From Paenibacillus sonchi (GTDB lineage: Bacteria; Bacillota; Bacilli; Paenibacillales; Paenibacillaceae), in assembly GCF_016772475.1 (NCBI RefSeq), contig NZ_CP068595.1:1426001-1490000 (forward strand): DNA of 64,000 bases, in the 5' to 3' direction. The translations under genes and the position numbers were made by a program. Below are positions 7,769 to 16,733 of this stretch, piece by piece; within the stretch, counting starts at the first letter, position 1; each line of letters begins with the position of its first letter. Below the pieces are notes generated by a model. It was given only the letters and a program-made list of their open reading frames with translations, had not been told where the DNA came from and did not search any database.

Positions 7769-9874
7769 TCATTTAAACCCAACAGATTCTCCGTTGGACT
7801 GTGCTTCTCCCCTACGCTTCACTTCTACAGTAGTTGAGAAAAAAGTCGCCCCGTTTCCCATATCGGCCAGCCGGTCCGGCGTCAGCACATTGACTCTCTG
7901 TTTATGTCCTTTGCCTTCCCACCACAGACCTTGACTGATGACAGTGCCAGGCAGCATCTTGTCCGTTACCATCGCCCACAACTCGATACTGCCTCTGCCG
8001 TTATATACGGTAAGCCCGTCGCCTTCCCCGATTCCCCTCACCGCAGCATCTTCGGGATGAATCTGCAGTGTCGGCCGCTTCTCCATCCGCTGGTGCTTCT
8101 CCACATTGGAGAAGGTGGAATTCAGGAAATTATGGTTCGGCGGTGAAACGAACATCAGCGGGTACGCCGTTCCCGGCTGCGGCCGCTGCTGACCGTCATA
8201 GCCTTCCTTCAGCGGAGTGTATGTTGGCAGTGGCGGCAGTCCTGCCAGCTCCATAGCCTTTGAATACAGCTCGATTTTGCCGGAGGGCGTCGGCAGGTTG
8301 TCCAGATAATCCGCTTGCGGCGACATATCGAGCTTCACGAACCGCTCGGCTGTCAGCCGCTCCAGCGTTACCCCGTTCAGATAAGGGTTGCGCGGATAAT
8401 CCAGCGCCTGACGGATCATATCATATGGGGACTCGCTGAACGCCTCCGCATCAAAGCCCATCGCCTGGCCAAGCAGCGAGAAGACCTCCACATTGCTCTT
8501 GCATTCCCCGGGCGCATCCAGCACAGGCTCCTGAAGCTGAATATAGTGATGCCAGTAGGAAGTATACAGATCCACATTCTCAAACGTGGATGTTGCCGGC
8601 AGCACGATGTCGGCATAGAGAGCCGTGTCGGTCATGAACAGATCATGCACAACCGTGAACAAATCCTCACGGGCAAATCCCTTGCGTACCCGCTCCGCAT
8701 CGGGCGCTACCACCACAGGATTGCTGCAGTAGACGAACATCCCCATCACCGGCTGCTCCTTCAGCTCCAGCGCTTCACCGATCCGGTTCATATTGATCGT
8801 GCGTGTCCGGCGGTTCGGGCGCAGGTCAGGACGGGTCAGCGCCCGGTCATTCGTGGAGCTATAGCCGCCGTTCCCCTTGATCGCCCCGCCGCCGGTCTTC
8901 AGCCATGCACCGGTAAGTGCCGGAAGACAGGCGATCGTGCGCACATTCATGCCGCCGTTATCGTGATGCTGGAGGCCGTTGCCGATGTGGATATGCGAAA
9001 CCTTGGCCTCCCCATACAGCTTGGCCAGCTTCTCGATATCCGCTGCCGCAATGCCTGTGATCTCCGCGACCCGCTCGGGCGGGTAGGCGAGCACATGGCC
9101 GCGTAATGCCTCATGGCCGGTTGTATAACGTTCAAGAAAAGCGTCATCCGTCATTCCGTCACGGAACAGAATATGCATCAGCCCGAGCGCGAGCGCTGTA
9201 TCCGTGCCGGGGTAGAGCGGCAGGAACCAGTCCGCCCACTGGGCCGTGCGGTTGCGGTGCACATCGATTACAACCACCTTCGCCCCCCGTTTGCGGGCCT
9301 GCTCGGCATAGACAACCTGATGCATGCTCGTGCTGACAATATTGCCGCCCCAGACGATGATCAGGTCGGCGTTCACCGTATCCTCAGGGCTGGTCCCGCC
9401 GTTGAAGCCCATTGTATATTTCCAGCCTGCGCTGCCGGCAGCGTTGCAGATGCTCTGCTCCAAACGGCTTGCACCAAGCGCATTAAAAAACCGCCGGTCC
9501 ATCCCGTCAACGCTGAGCACCCCCATATTTCCGTAGAAGCTGTAGGGAAGGATGCTCTCCGGCCCGTAATCCGCCGACAGCTCCTTAAAACGCCCGACAA
9601 TTTCGCCTATGGCCTCTTCCCAACTGATCGGCGTGAAAGAACCGCTTCCCTTCGGCCCTGTACGGCGAAGGGGCTGCAGCAGCCGCTCGGGATGATGCAC
9701 CCGTTCGGCCATATGCCGCACCTTGTTGCAGATCGCCCCTTTGGTCACCGGATGCTCGGGGTTGCCCTCCACCTTAATGATTTTGCCATTCTGCTTATGC
9801 ACTAGAAGTCCGCATGTGTCGGGGCAATCCAGCGGGCATACCGCCGGAAAAACCCCATCTCCGCTGTAACTCAT
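7769..9874 (-). CDS. Molybdopterin-dependent oxidoreductase (YyaE-like)
   Basis: A 701-residue bis-MGD enzyme of the DMSO-reductase superfamily. The N-terminus has the 4Fe-4S cysteine motif AVCPLDCPDTCGLL, with a fourth Cys at AICNKVRH. The core carries the MGD-binding blocks (ADLIIVWGGNIVSTSMHQ, VYCSNPVVVAPDAERV) and the C-terminal MopB domain with PPNHNFLNSTFSN. No Tat signal is seen, so it is probably cytoplasmic. The start at 9874 has AAAGGAGG ten bases upstream; the frame continues 137 codons further without support. Its electron partner and substrate are unknown; formate or thiosulfate-like substrates are family possibilities. It sits beside a formate/nitrite channel and formate-THF ligase. 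Confidence 0.85.
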   Translation of the reverse strand: MSYSGDGVFPAVCPLDCPDTCGLLVHKQNGKIIKVEGNPEHPVTKGAICNKVRHMAERVHHPERLLQPLRRTGPKGSGSFTPISWEEAIGEIVGRFKELSADYGPESILPYSFYGNMGVLSVDGMDRRFFNALGASRLEQSICNAAGSAGWKYTMGFNGGTSPEDTVNADLIIVWGGNIVSTSMHQVVYAEQARKRGAKVVVIDVHRNRTAQWADWFLPLYPGTDTALALGLMHILFRDGMTDDAFLERYTTGHEALRGHVLAYPPERVAEITGIAAADIEKLAKLYGEAKVSHIHIGNGLQHHDNGGMNVRTIACLPALTGAWLKTGGGAIKGNGGYSSTNDRALTRPDLRPNRRTRTINMNRIGEALELKEQPVMGMFVYCSNPVVVAPDAERVRKGFAREDLFTVVHDLFMTDTALYADIVLPATSTFENVDLYTSYWHHYIQLQEPVLDAPGECKSNVEVFSLLGQAMGFDAEAFSESPYDMIRQALDYPRNPYLNGVTLERLTAERFVKLDMSPQADYLDNLPTPSGKIELYSKAMELAGLPPLPTYTPLKEGYDGQQRPQPGTAYPLMFVSPPNHNFLNSTFSNVEKHQRMEKRPTLQIHPEDAAVRGIGEGDGLTVYNGRGSIELWAMVTDKMLPGTVISQGLWWEGKGHKQRVNVLTPDRLADMGNGATFFSTTVEVKRRGEAQSNGESVGFK

Positions 9875-10152
9875 GGGCTGCAGTCCTCCTTTGTTGCTTG
9901 AATATGTATATTCTATAACCGCATTTGCTCCACGTAAAGAAAATAGGCGGGAACAAACTGATTCGTTCCAAGTATGCCTGGGTAATAGAGCATATGAAAC
10001 ACTCCCTATGAATTCGCCGTGAGCCCGATTTCGTTCCCCCGAGTCGGATATGCACGGCGAATTTTGTTGTAGACCGGAACAACAAATAAAAACACCCCCC
10101 GGAGATTTCCAGAGAGTGCTGATGGGCCGCCAGACCTGGGCAGGCCAGCAGG

Positions 10153-10980
10153 TTATGCGTGTTTTTTTACACCGGCAGCAGAAATGCCTTCCACCGGTTG
10201 AACAGCCGCCGGCGCTTTGCGCAGGTACGCCATCCAGTAAGCGAATGCGACGAAGATTGCACCGCCTGTGAGGTTCCCGAGCCAAACCGGGACAAAATTG
10301 CTGAAGTACTGGGACCAGGTGAAATGTCCTTCAAATATGGCAGCAGGGATAAGGAACATGTTGGCTACAACGTGCTGGAAGCCGATGGCCACAAAGGCCA
10401 TGGTCGGAAACCAGATTCCGAGGATTTTACCGCTGAAGTTATCCGCTCCGTAAGAGAGCCATACGGCCAGAGCAACGAGCCAGTTACAACCGATACCGGA
10501 TACAAACGCCTGCAAAAAGGTGGCATCGATCTTGTGTCCGGCCATATCCACCAGTTTGTCCAGATACACGCCGTCTGCGGTGAGGCCGACAATGTGGCCG
10601 AAGAAATATGCGACGAACAAGGCGCCTGCGAAGTTACTGATGGTAATCAGCACCAGATTCTTAAGCATTTCCCAGAATGAAATCTTCTTGGACATAAATG
10701 CCAGCGGCACCGCCATCATATTGCCTGTCAGCAGTTCCCCTCCGGCCAGCAGCACCATGATCAGACCTACCGGGAACACGGAAGCCCCGATAAAATTCGC
10801 AATGGAGCCCCATTCCTTCGGTGCGCCTGCAATAACGCGAATGTCCAGCAAAAATCCGAGCGCGATAAACGCTCCCCCCAAGAAGCCAAGAATAAGTACA
10901 GTGCTGAGCGGATTGTGTGCCTTCTTAATTCCGTTCTCCACCGTGACTTCGGCAATCCCCTGCGGTTTGTTATAAGCCAT
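10153..10980 (-). CDS. Formate/nitrite transporter (FNT channel)
   Basis: A 275-residue six-helix channel of the FocA/NirC family that moves formate or nitrite across the membrane. The family blocks are present: GGELLTGNMM (omega-loop region), SNFAGALFVAYF, and FQHVVANMF with the conserved pore histidine. The ATG at 10980 has AGGGGAT upstream. The promoter region holds two Crp/Fnr-type palindromes, one centred 41.5 bases upstream of the predicted start site, which suggests activation under low oxygen. Formate fits the nearby formate-THF ligase; nitrite cannot be excluded. Confidence 0.88.
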   Translation of the reverse strand: MAYNKPQGIAEVTVENGIKKAHNPLSTVLILGFLGGAFIALGFLLDIRVIAGAPKEWGSIANFIGASVFPVGLIMVLLAGGELLTGNMMAVPLAFMSKKISFWEMLKNLVLITISNFAGALFVAYFFGHIVGLTADGVYLDKLVDMAGHKIDATFLQAFVSGIGCNWLVALAVWLSYGADNFSGKILGIWFPTMAFVAIGFQHVVANMFLIPAAIFEGHFTWSQYFSNFVPVWLGNLTGGAIFVAFAYWMAYLRKAPAAVQPVEGISAAGVKKHA

Positions 10981-11024
10981 GATTCCTATCCCCTTTTAAT
11001 ACTTAAAATTTGTTCCTTTATGCC

Positions 11025-11096
11025 ATTGTAGCGTGTCAACTAAGACAATTACGTGATAAAAATCACTTATGTAAAAACTAAGTGAAACTTTTCACT
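11025..11096 (-). promoter_or_regulatory. Fnr/Crp-activated promoter of the FNT channel gene
   Basis: Two palindromes of the TGTGA-N6-TCACA class lie at 11052-11067 (CGTGA-N6-TCACT) and 11081-11096 (AGTGA-N6-TCACT), 29 bases apart. A -10 hexamer TACAAT reads on the minus strand at 11030-11025 and has no good -35. With transcription starting near 11018, the first palindrome centres at -41.5 and the second at -70.5, the class II activator geometry of Crp/Fnr proteins. The regulator itself is not in this window. Confidence 0.6.
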
Positions 11097-11194
11097 GACA
11101 TGTCAAATTTACCACAAAAGTATCCAATGCGGAATGTTTTTATTCAAGTGGAAGCGGCCAGTCCGCCAAAAAAATACATTTGTGCCGGGGCGCA

Positions 11195-11227
11195 CCAAAA
11201 AACCGGAGCCTTCATTCGGCTCCGGTT
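11195..11227 (-). terminator. Intrinsic terminator of the NADH oxidase-like gene
   Basis: A 10-bp stem AACCGGAGCC / GGCTCCGGTT with a 7-nt loop, followed on the minus strand by a run of six T. It starts 19 bases after the stop codon. Confidence 0.85.
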
Positions 11228-11245
11228 ATGGGGATGGCTGCAGGG

Positions 11246-12610
11246 TTAGACCGATACAGTTTCTTTATGGGGAACTGTTGCGGGCAAGGCCTGAAGACCT
11301 GCGGTATTCAGGAAATTCCATGGTTTGTTGTAATGCGGCTGGAAGAAGAAATCGATAAATGCCAGCTGGTCTACTGTCATTTTATTCTGTATGCATACCG
11401 ACACGGTATTGATCGACTGCGTCAGATCCATTTTGGACATAATCTGAGCGCCGAGGATGCGGCGGGTCGGGCGGTCATATACCACCTTTAACTGCACCTG
11501 CTCAAAGGTTGGCATAAATTCAGGACGGTAGTTGTCGGTCAGCAGGACACTTTCAATATCCATGCCTTCCGCTTTGGCCGCATCTTCCGTCAGCCCGGTT
11601 CCGGCGATATTGTCTTCATAAATTTTGATCCCCGAAGTGCCCTGTGTGCCCATGTAGGCAATGGTCGGCGACACCAGATTCCGGGCTACCAGCGTACCCA
11701 TGCGCACTGCGTTGGTTGCCAGGGGGATGTAAGCATTTTTGCCGGTCGGATTATAGTGAATTGCGCAGCTGTCACCCGCAGCATAGATGTCCGGAAGGCT
11801 GGTCTGCATGTAGTCGTTGACAATAATTGCACCGTTAGGAAGCATATCCACTTTGCCTTTTAACAGCTCGGTATTCGGACGGAATCCGATGCAGAGGATA
11901 ACCAGGTCTGTCTCATGCTCGCCTTTGCTGGTAATGACCTTGGTCACTTTGCCGTTCTCTCCTGCAAACGAGCTGACCTTCTCGCCAAGCGCCAGAGTGA
12001 TTCCGTGATCCTCCAGTGATTTTTGAATAGGTGCAGTAAATTCTTCATCCAGGTATTTGCTCAGGATACGATCCTCGCCATCGATCAGCGTAACCTGCTT
12101 GCCGTTCATTTGAAAAGCTTCTACCAGCTCGACTCCGATATATCCGGCGCCGACAACAGTGATTCTGTCCACCTGCTGTGCTCTTTCGATGATGGTGTTG
12201 GAATGGCTGTAATTCTTCGACAGGAGGATACCGTCAAGCTCCATGCCTTCCAGCTTCGGAACAATTGGCCATGAGCCGGTGGTCATGATCAGCTTGTCAT
12301 AGGAGTCATCGAATTCCTGGCCTGTCGCCAGATTGCGGGCACGCAGGGTTTTGCGGTCCGTATCGATCCGGATAACTTCATGGCGCATGTTCGTCTTGAC
12401 GCCGAGTTCAGCCAGCTTTTCCGGCGAGGAATAGAACAGACCCTGCGGGTCCTTGATTACTCCCCCTACATAAAGCGCAATCCCGCACGACAGGAAAGAA
12501 ATATTATCATTGCGTTCATATACTGTAATCTCGGCTTCAGGATAGAGCTGGGCGGTGTTAACAATTGCGGCGGTTCCGGCATGGGTACATCCAATGACTG
12601 CTACTTTCAT
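11246..12610 (-). CDS. FAD-dependent NADH oxidase / CoA-disulfide reductase family protein
   Basis: A 454-residue flavoprotein of the class III pyridine nucleotide-disulfide reductase family (H2O-forming NADH oxidase, CoA-disulfide reductase). The FAD fold is VAVIGCTHAGTAAI; the single redox cysteine lies in NISFLSCGIALYVGG; the NADH fold is VVGAGYIGVELVEAF; FAD is closed by DIYAAGDSCAIHYN; a C-terminal dimer domain follows. The start is the ATG at 12610 behind GGAGGAGGA, not a TTG six codons upstream that contains this ribosome site. Three Fnr-like boxes overlap its promoter. Reducing O2 to water and regenerating NAD+ is the likely role. Confidence 0.85.
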   Translation of the reverse strand: MKVAVIGCTHAGTAAIVNTAQLYPEAEITVYERNDNISFLSCGIALYVGGVIKDPQGLFYSSPEKLAELGVKTNMRHEVIRIDTDRKTLRARNLATGQEFDDSYDKLIMTTGSWPIVPKLEGMELDGILLSKNYSHSNTIIERAQQVDRITVVGAGYIGVELVEAFQMNGKQVTLIDGEDRILSKYLDEEFTAPIQKSLEDHGITLALGEKVSSFAGENGKVTKVITSKGEHETDLVILCIGFRPNTELLKGKVDMLPNGAIIVNDYMQTSLPDIYAAGDSCAIHYNPTGKNAYIPLATNAVRMGTLVARNLVSPTIAYMGTQGTSGIKIYEDNIAGTGLTEDAAKAEGMDIESVLLTDNYRPEFMPTFEQVQLKVVYDRPTRRILGAQIMSKMDLTQSINTVSVCIQNKMTVDQLAFIDFFFQPHYNKPWNFLNTAGLQALPATVPHKETVSV

Positions 12611-12658
12611 GGCTTCTTCCTCCTCCAAATTTGGGCATTCATTTATTTTCTCTATAGT

Positions 12659-12736
12659 TGTGATTTATTTCACTTTATGAGTTGATTATATTGTGATTTT
12701 TCTCACATTACAAGCCTTTTTGTGATTTTTCTCACA
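12659..12736 (-). promoter_or_regulatory. Promoter with three Crp/Fnr-type boxes, one filling the -35/-10 spacer
   Basis: The minus strand shows TTGTAA (12713-12708), a 17-bp spacer and TATAAT (12690-12685), a good sigma-A promoter. The palindrome TGTGA-N6-TCACA at 12692-12707 occupies that spacer almost exactly. An identical copy lies upstream at 12721-12736 and a weaker one (TGTGA-N6-TCACT) downstream at 12659-12674. This geometry fits repression by a Crp/Fnr-family protein. Confidence 0.65.
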
Positions 12737-12876
12737 ACGTTCACAACTTTTGCGGATTTTAGTCCTCCAGGTCCATCCTGCAGCTGTATTAGTTTTCCCC
12801 GGAACGGGTACATTATGTCTGCTGTACAGCAGGAAGGAGCAGGGAACCTTCAACGCAGACGCAGCAAAGCCCCCTT

Positions 12877-12912
12877 ACCTCTGCATCAGTCGCAGAAATA
12901 CGGGGGCTTAAG
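12877..12912 (-). terminator. Hairpin after formate-THF ligase
   Basis: Outer stem AGCCCCC / GGGGGCT encloses an inner stem TCTGC / GCAGA. On the minus strand it lies just after the fhs stop and is followed by only three T, so it is a weak intrinsic terminator candidate. Confidence 0.45.
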
Positions 12913-12935
12913 CCTGTGAATTTATATAACCCTAG

Positions 12936-14576
12936 TTACTCTAAACCGTTAATGACACCGTCCAGGTCCACCTGAATACCTTCTGCCGCTGGTTGGGCCG
13001 GGAGTCCAGGCATTGTAACGATATTGCCGGTGATGACTACAGCGAAGCCTGCGCCCAGCGACAGCGTAATATCGCGGACACCCATAGTGAAGCCCTCGGG
13101 GGCTCCCAGCAGTCTTGGCTGGTCTGAGAAGGAGTATGGAGTCTTAGCCATGCAGACCTGAAGCTGGTGGAGGCCAAGCTTCTCAATCATGCCCAGGCTG
13201 CGCTTCGCTGCCGGCGAGAAGGCCACCTCAGCACCACGGTAAATTTCGGTAACGATTTTTTTGATTTTGGCCGGGATGTCCAGATTGTCCTCATACAAGG
13301 GAGCAAATGCCGCGGGTTGGCCTTCTCCCTGCTCCAAGAGCTTCTTCAGCTCCATGGCAAGCTCTAACCCTCCGGCGCCACCTTCCGCCCATACCTTGGA
13401 AACGGCTGCGGGTACGCCGAGACGGCGGCAGGCCTCCAGGACATCGTTAATCTCCGAGGGGGCATCTCCTTCGAAGTGATTAAGCGCCACCAGTACCGGA
13501 ACGCCGAATTTGGCCAAATTCTCAATATGGCGCTCCATGTTGGAAATGCCGGAGAGCAGGGCGGCCTGGTTCGTCTGATGCAGCTCATCTTTACGCACAC
13601 CGCCGTTGTATTTCAGCGATTTCACCGTCACCACCAGCACGGCAGCGGCGGGAGTAAGCCCGGCTTGACGGCATTTGATATCCATGAACTTCTCTGCGCC
13701 GAGATCCGCCCCGAAGCCTGCTTCCGTCACCACCACATCACCCAGCTTCAGCGCATAACGGGTACCGATTACACTGCTGCAGCCATGGGCGATATTAGCA
13801 AAAGGCCCGCCATGCACAATTACCGGTGTCCCCTCCAGTGTCTGCACCAGATTGGGCTTCACAGCTTCCTTCAGCAGCGCAGTCATGGCTTCCACTGCCC
13901 CGATATCCTTTGCCGTGACCGGCTGGCCCGACTGGTCATATCCGACCAGCATGCGGCTTAGGCGTTTTTTGAGATCGGCAAGACCGTCGCACAGGCATAG
14001 CACAGCCATAATCTCGGAGGCGGTTGTAATCTGGAAACCGCTCTCCCGCACCGTACCGTTGCCATCGCCTAGACCCGTCACAATACTGCGCAGGCTGCGG
14101 TCATTCATATCCATTACGCGTTTCCAGACAATGCGCTGAGGGTCCAGTCCGAGAAGGTTGCCCTGAAAAAGATGATTGTCGATCATAGCCGACAGCAGAT
14201 TATGCGCCGAGGTTACCGCATGTATATCGCCTGTAAAATGCAGGTTGATCTCATCCGCCGGAACAATCTGCGCCTTGCCACCGCCGGTGGCTCCGCCTTT
14301 CATTCCTAAGGTCGGACCAAGCGAAGGCTCGCGCAGCGCCGCTACGGTCCTAACCCCCGCTGCATTCAGCGCCTGGGACAGTCCGATGGTCGTCAGCGTT
14401 TTGCCTTCGCCTGCCGGAGTCGGATTCATCGCGGTGACCAGCACCAGCTTCCCGTCCTGCTTGTGCTTAAGCTCATCCCAAAGGGATGGCGACAGCTTGC
14501 TTTTATACTTGCCGTACAGCTCCAGATGCTCCTCATGAATTCCTGCTGCCGATGCCACCTCTGTAATTAACCTCAT
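12936..14576 (-). CDS. fhs: Formate-tetrahydrofolate ligase
   Basis: A 546-residue enzyme that makes 10-formyl-THF from formate, ATP and THF in one-carbon metabolism. The P-loop is TPAGEGKTLTTIGL near residue 55. Other family blocks are REPSLGPTLGMKGGATGGG, ITTASEIMAVLCL, VTEAGFGADLGAEKF and the C-terminal LGAGFAVVITGNIVTMPGLP. Length and motifs are complete. The ATG at 14576 has AGGAGGG about 12 bases upstream. The neighbouring formate channel and molybdenum oxidoreductase suggest a formate-handling locus, though the genes are not in one operon. Confidence 0.95.
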   Translation of the reverse strand: MRLITEVASAAGIHEEHLELYGKYKSKLSPSLWDELKHKQDGKLVLVTAMNPTPAGEGKTLTTIGLSQALNAAGVRTVAALREPSLGPTLGMKGGATGGGKAQIVPADEINLHFTGDIHAVTSAHNLLSAMIDNHLFQGNLLGLDPQRIVWKRVMDMNDRSLRSIVTGLGDGNGTVRESGFQITTASEIMAVLCLCDGLADLKKRLSRMLVGYDQSGQPVTAKDIGAVEAMTALLKEAVKPNLVQTLEGTPVIVHGGPFANIAHGCSSVIGTRYALKLGDVVVTEAGFGADLGAEKFMDIKCRQAGLTPAAAVLVVTVKSLKYNGGVRKDELHQTNQAALLSGISNMERHIENLAKFGVPVLVALNHFEGDAPSEINDVLEACRRLGVPAAVSKVWAEGGAGGLELAMELKKLLEQGEGQPAAFAPLYEDNLDIPAKIKKIVTEIYRGAEVAFSPAAKRSLGMIEKLGLHQLQVCMAKTPYSFSDQPRLLGAPEGFTMGVRDITLSLGAGFAVVITGNIVTMPGLPAQPAAEGIQVDLDGVINGLE

Positions 14577-14844
14577 GCCGTTATAAAACCCTCCTGCCGT
14601 TATTATCCTGCTTCACCACTAACTCTATGCACTTCTCCAAGATCTACATTCCTCTTCAAAGGATACAGTGTCCCTGAAAAGCGTCAAGGATAATTTTCAT
14701 AGATCCCCAAATGAAAATCCCCCCAAACCCGGCAAAGGCCGCCATTCGGGAGGAAAACTCAAGTTAAGTCCAGCACACTAATTCCAGCACACAGAAATGG
14801 CTTCGCCGTCTCCTATACAAAACGTATAGAGCAAAGCGCTATGC
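14577..14844. other. Intergenic region upstream of fhs
   Basis: About 270 bases with no strong gene. From about 14790 to 14865 there is a diverged relative of the palindromic repeat found at 34744 and 56510 (GGCTTCGCCGTC at one end, a TATAAATT-rich tail at the other). No Fnr-type box or riboswitch-like fold is evident. Confidence 0.4.
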
Positions 14845-14982
14845 TTATAAATTATAAATTTCAGCAATAAAGCCGTTTTGTTCTACAGCAATGCTGCTTT
14901 CTGTTCCATCATGCTCCCAGGTGATTCCTTTGGTTCCACACGGGCTACCACGTTGCCGCAGAATACAAAATTCAGGGCCCAT
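14845..14982 (-). CDS. Possible 45-residue small protein
   Basis: An open frame right after the luciferase-like gene. It begins MGPEFCILRQRG and ends EQNGFIAEIYNL, with two cysteines and an even, protein-like composition (GITWEHDGTESSIAV). It could be a small Paenibacillus protein of unknown role. Against it: no ribosome site precedes the ATG, the frame is open further upstream into the previous gene, and its 3' end overlaps a repeat-like tail. Confidence 0.35.
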   Translation of the reverse strand: MGPEFCILRQRGSPCGTKGITWEHDGTESSIAVEQNGFIAEIYNL

Positions 14983-14990
14983 GGAGTAAG

Positions 14991-16013
14991 CTAATTCGCC
15001 CCGGCCCCTCCGCGTAACCCGCAGACATCGGCTATCAGCCGCAGGGATCTCAGCTTGTCCTCATAGCGGTGCATAAGCGTAGCGAACATAATTTCCTCGC
15101 ATTGGTATTCCTCCATGAGTGCTGTCAACTGCTGCCGCACTTCGTCCGGTGATCCAAGTACCATTCGCCTGCGGTTATCCTCGATCCGGAACCGGTCATA
15201 CGGCGTATACTTGTAGCCCAGTGCCGTCTCCACAGAAGGCGTGCCTGTCGAGACATGGCCCTTCTCCAGCTGAACCAGGGACAAATCCATACTGGCAGCC
15301 AGCCGGTCCGCTTCCGCGGAAGTCTCGGCGCATACAGCAAACACCGACACCAGTGCCTGGGGTGCAGAAGCTGCAGGAGACGGGCGGAAGCTGTTCCGGA
15401 AGGAGCGGACCGCCATGCTGCCCCCTGCACTGTTTATAAATCTGGCGTATGCATAGCCGGTCCCCAGCCTGGCGGCAAGAGCTGCACTTTCCCTGCTGGA
15501 CCCGAGCAGCCAGAGCTCCGGGGCAGTGCTGACCTGCGGGCTGGTCTCCAGCCCGGCAAAGCGGTGCGACTGATCCGGAGCGCCATACAGATAGCTGAGC
15601 AGATCTTGGATCTGTAATTCGTACAGCTCAGCGCCGCCGGTCCGGTTCTCCTGGAGCGCTCTTGCGGCGAGCGCCCCGCCTCCTGCAGCTCTGCCCAGCC
15701 CAAGATCAATCCGGCCGGGGTACAGGGCTTCGAGGACGCGAAAGTTCTCGGCCACTTTATACGCGCTGTAATGGGGAAGCAGCACAGCTCCCGAACCGAT
15801 ACGGATTCTTGAGGTTACCGCAGCCAGATGTGCCATAAGCACCTCAGGGCTCGAACCGGCCAGCCCGCGTGCCGCATGATGCTCGGAGACCCAGAAGCGG
15901 TGATAGCCCAGCCGGTCCGCCTCTATGGCTAGCCTTGCGGTTTCAGCCAAAGCCTCGGCCGGCGTGCTGCCCTCCGAGACCGGCGATTGATCCAGTATGC
16001 TTAATTTCATCAT
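14991..16013 (-). CDS. LLM-class flavin-dependent oxidoreductase (luciferase-like, group 1)
   Basis: A 340-residue bacterial-luciferase-fold monooxygenase. The N-terminus LSILDQSPVSEGSTPAEAL and then FWVSEHHAARGLAGSSPEV are the signature of the group 1 luciferase-like subfamily (YwcH/MsnO8 type), followed by RIRIGSGAVLLPHYSAYKVA and IDLGLGRAAGG. It uses reduced FMN; the substrate is unknown. Two ATG codons in tandem (16013 and 16010) follow a GGAGA ribosome site. It shares its strand with the upstream DUF3243 gene but a terminator-like hairpin separates them. Confidence 0.85.
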   Translation of the reverse strand: MMKLSILDQSPVSEGSTPAEALAETARLAIEADRLGYHRFWVSEHHAARGLAGSSPEVLMAHLAAVTSRIRIGSGAVLLPHYSAYKVAENFRVLEALYPGRIDLGLGRAAGGGALAARALQENRTGGAELYELQIQDLLSYLYGAPDQSHRFAGLETSPQVSTAPELWLLGSSRESAALAARLGTGYAYARFINSAGGSMAVRSFRNSFRPSPAASAPQALVSVFAVCAETSAEADRLAASMDLSLVQLEKGHVSTGTPSVETALGYKYTPYDRFRIEDNRRRMVLGSPDEVRQQLTALMEEYQCEEIMFATLMHRYEDKLRSLRLIADVCGLRGGAGAN

Positions 16014-16124
16014 CAGCGCATCTCCAAGTCATGAGATTTCAGAATGGAAGTACCCCATTTGAATCCAATTTTCTCCCCATTATAGCATTCGGGTATCTGA
16101 CGTTTCCTGCTCCGCCTTCTTTAC

Positions 16125-16165
16125 GGCAAAAAATCCTCCCCCGGTCACCCGAAGAAGGATCTTTG
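16125..16165 (-). terminator. Probable intrinsic terminator after the DUF3243 gene
   Basis: On the minus strand, GATCCTTC pairs imperfectly with GGAGGAT around a GC-rich loop and is followed by six T. It is about 45-85 bases past the DUF3243 stop. Confidence 0.55.
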
Positions 16166-16208
16166 TCCAGCCTATGCACTTTAGATAAGCGCTAGCGTAA
16201 CAGCTCTA

Positions 16209-16547
16209 TCAATTCCGGGCCAGCTTAACCAGCATATGTGCCAGCCGGTGGCGCTCTTCCTTGCTGCCGACCTTCCACAGCTCCAGCAGCAGCTTCTCCT
16301 CGCTGTTGCGCGGTTCTTCATGTGCAGCCAGATAGTCGGCGATTTTCTCCGCCGCTGCGGCCAGCTGTTCTTCGCCCAACCCAATCTTTTGCGCCAATTG
16401 GATGCGCTTTCCCAGATAAGATCTGAAATCTTCGAAATTCTTCAGGATAACGTCTTTTTGTTCGGACTCTATCCGGTCAAGGGCGTCGCTCACTTTAGCC
16501 ATCGTCACATTACCGTCCTTGTTCACCACATGATTATGTTCGGACAT
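16209..16547 (-). CDS. DUF3243 domain protein (YmfJ-like)
   Basis: A 112-residue all-helical soluble protein. The core, ALDRIESEQKDVILKNFEDF then FRSYLGKRIQLAQKIGLGEEQ, matches the DUF3243 family of Bacillales; the C-terminal extension LLELWKVGSKEERHRLAHML is amphipathic. Function unknown. The start at 16547 follows AAAGGGGAG with a 6-base spacing; ten further codons upstream contain that site and are unlikely to be translated. Confidence 0.75.
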   Translation of the reverse strand: MSEHNHVVNKDGNVTMAKVSDALDRIESEQKDVILKNFEDFRSYLGKRIQLAQKIGLGEEQLAAAAEKIADYLAAHEEPRNSEEKLLLELWKVGSKEERHRLAHMLVKLARN

Positions 16548-16733
16548 CTGAAGCTCCCCTTTCACTGGTAATTTCATGGTTTCCCACTACTTAACCAGGG
16601 GCCGGGGAGATGAACCATTAGAACCGGCGGCTACAGCTGTAAGACACACCTGCACGGACTGCCGGAATCTGCCCGCAGATGATCTCTTTGGTATCCTAAT
16701 TCATAATACTGATTATGCACGCCCTGATTCTGC

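Noticed and set aside
9875..10285. N-terminal extension of the molybdopterin oxidoreductase
   Set aside because: The 137 extra codons have no homology-like pattern, run through the channel gene's 3' end and lie upstream of a strong ribosome site at the internal ATG.
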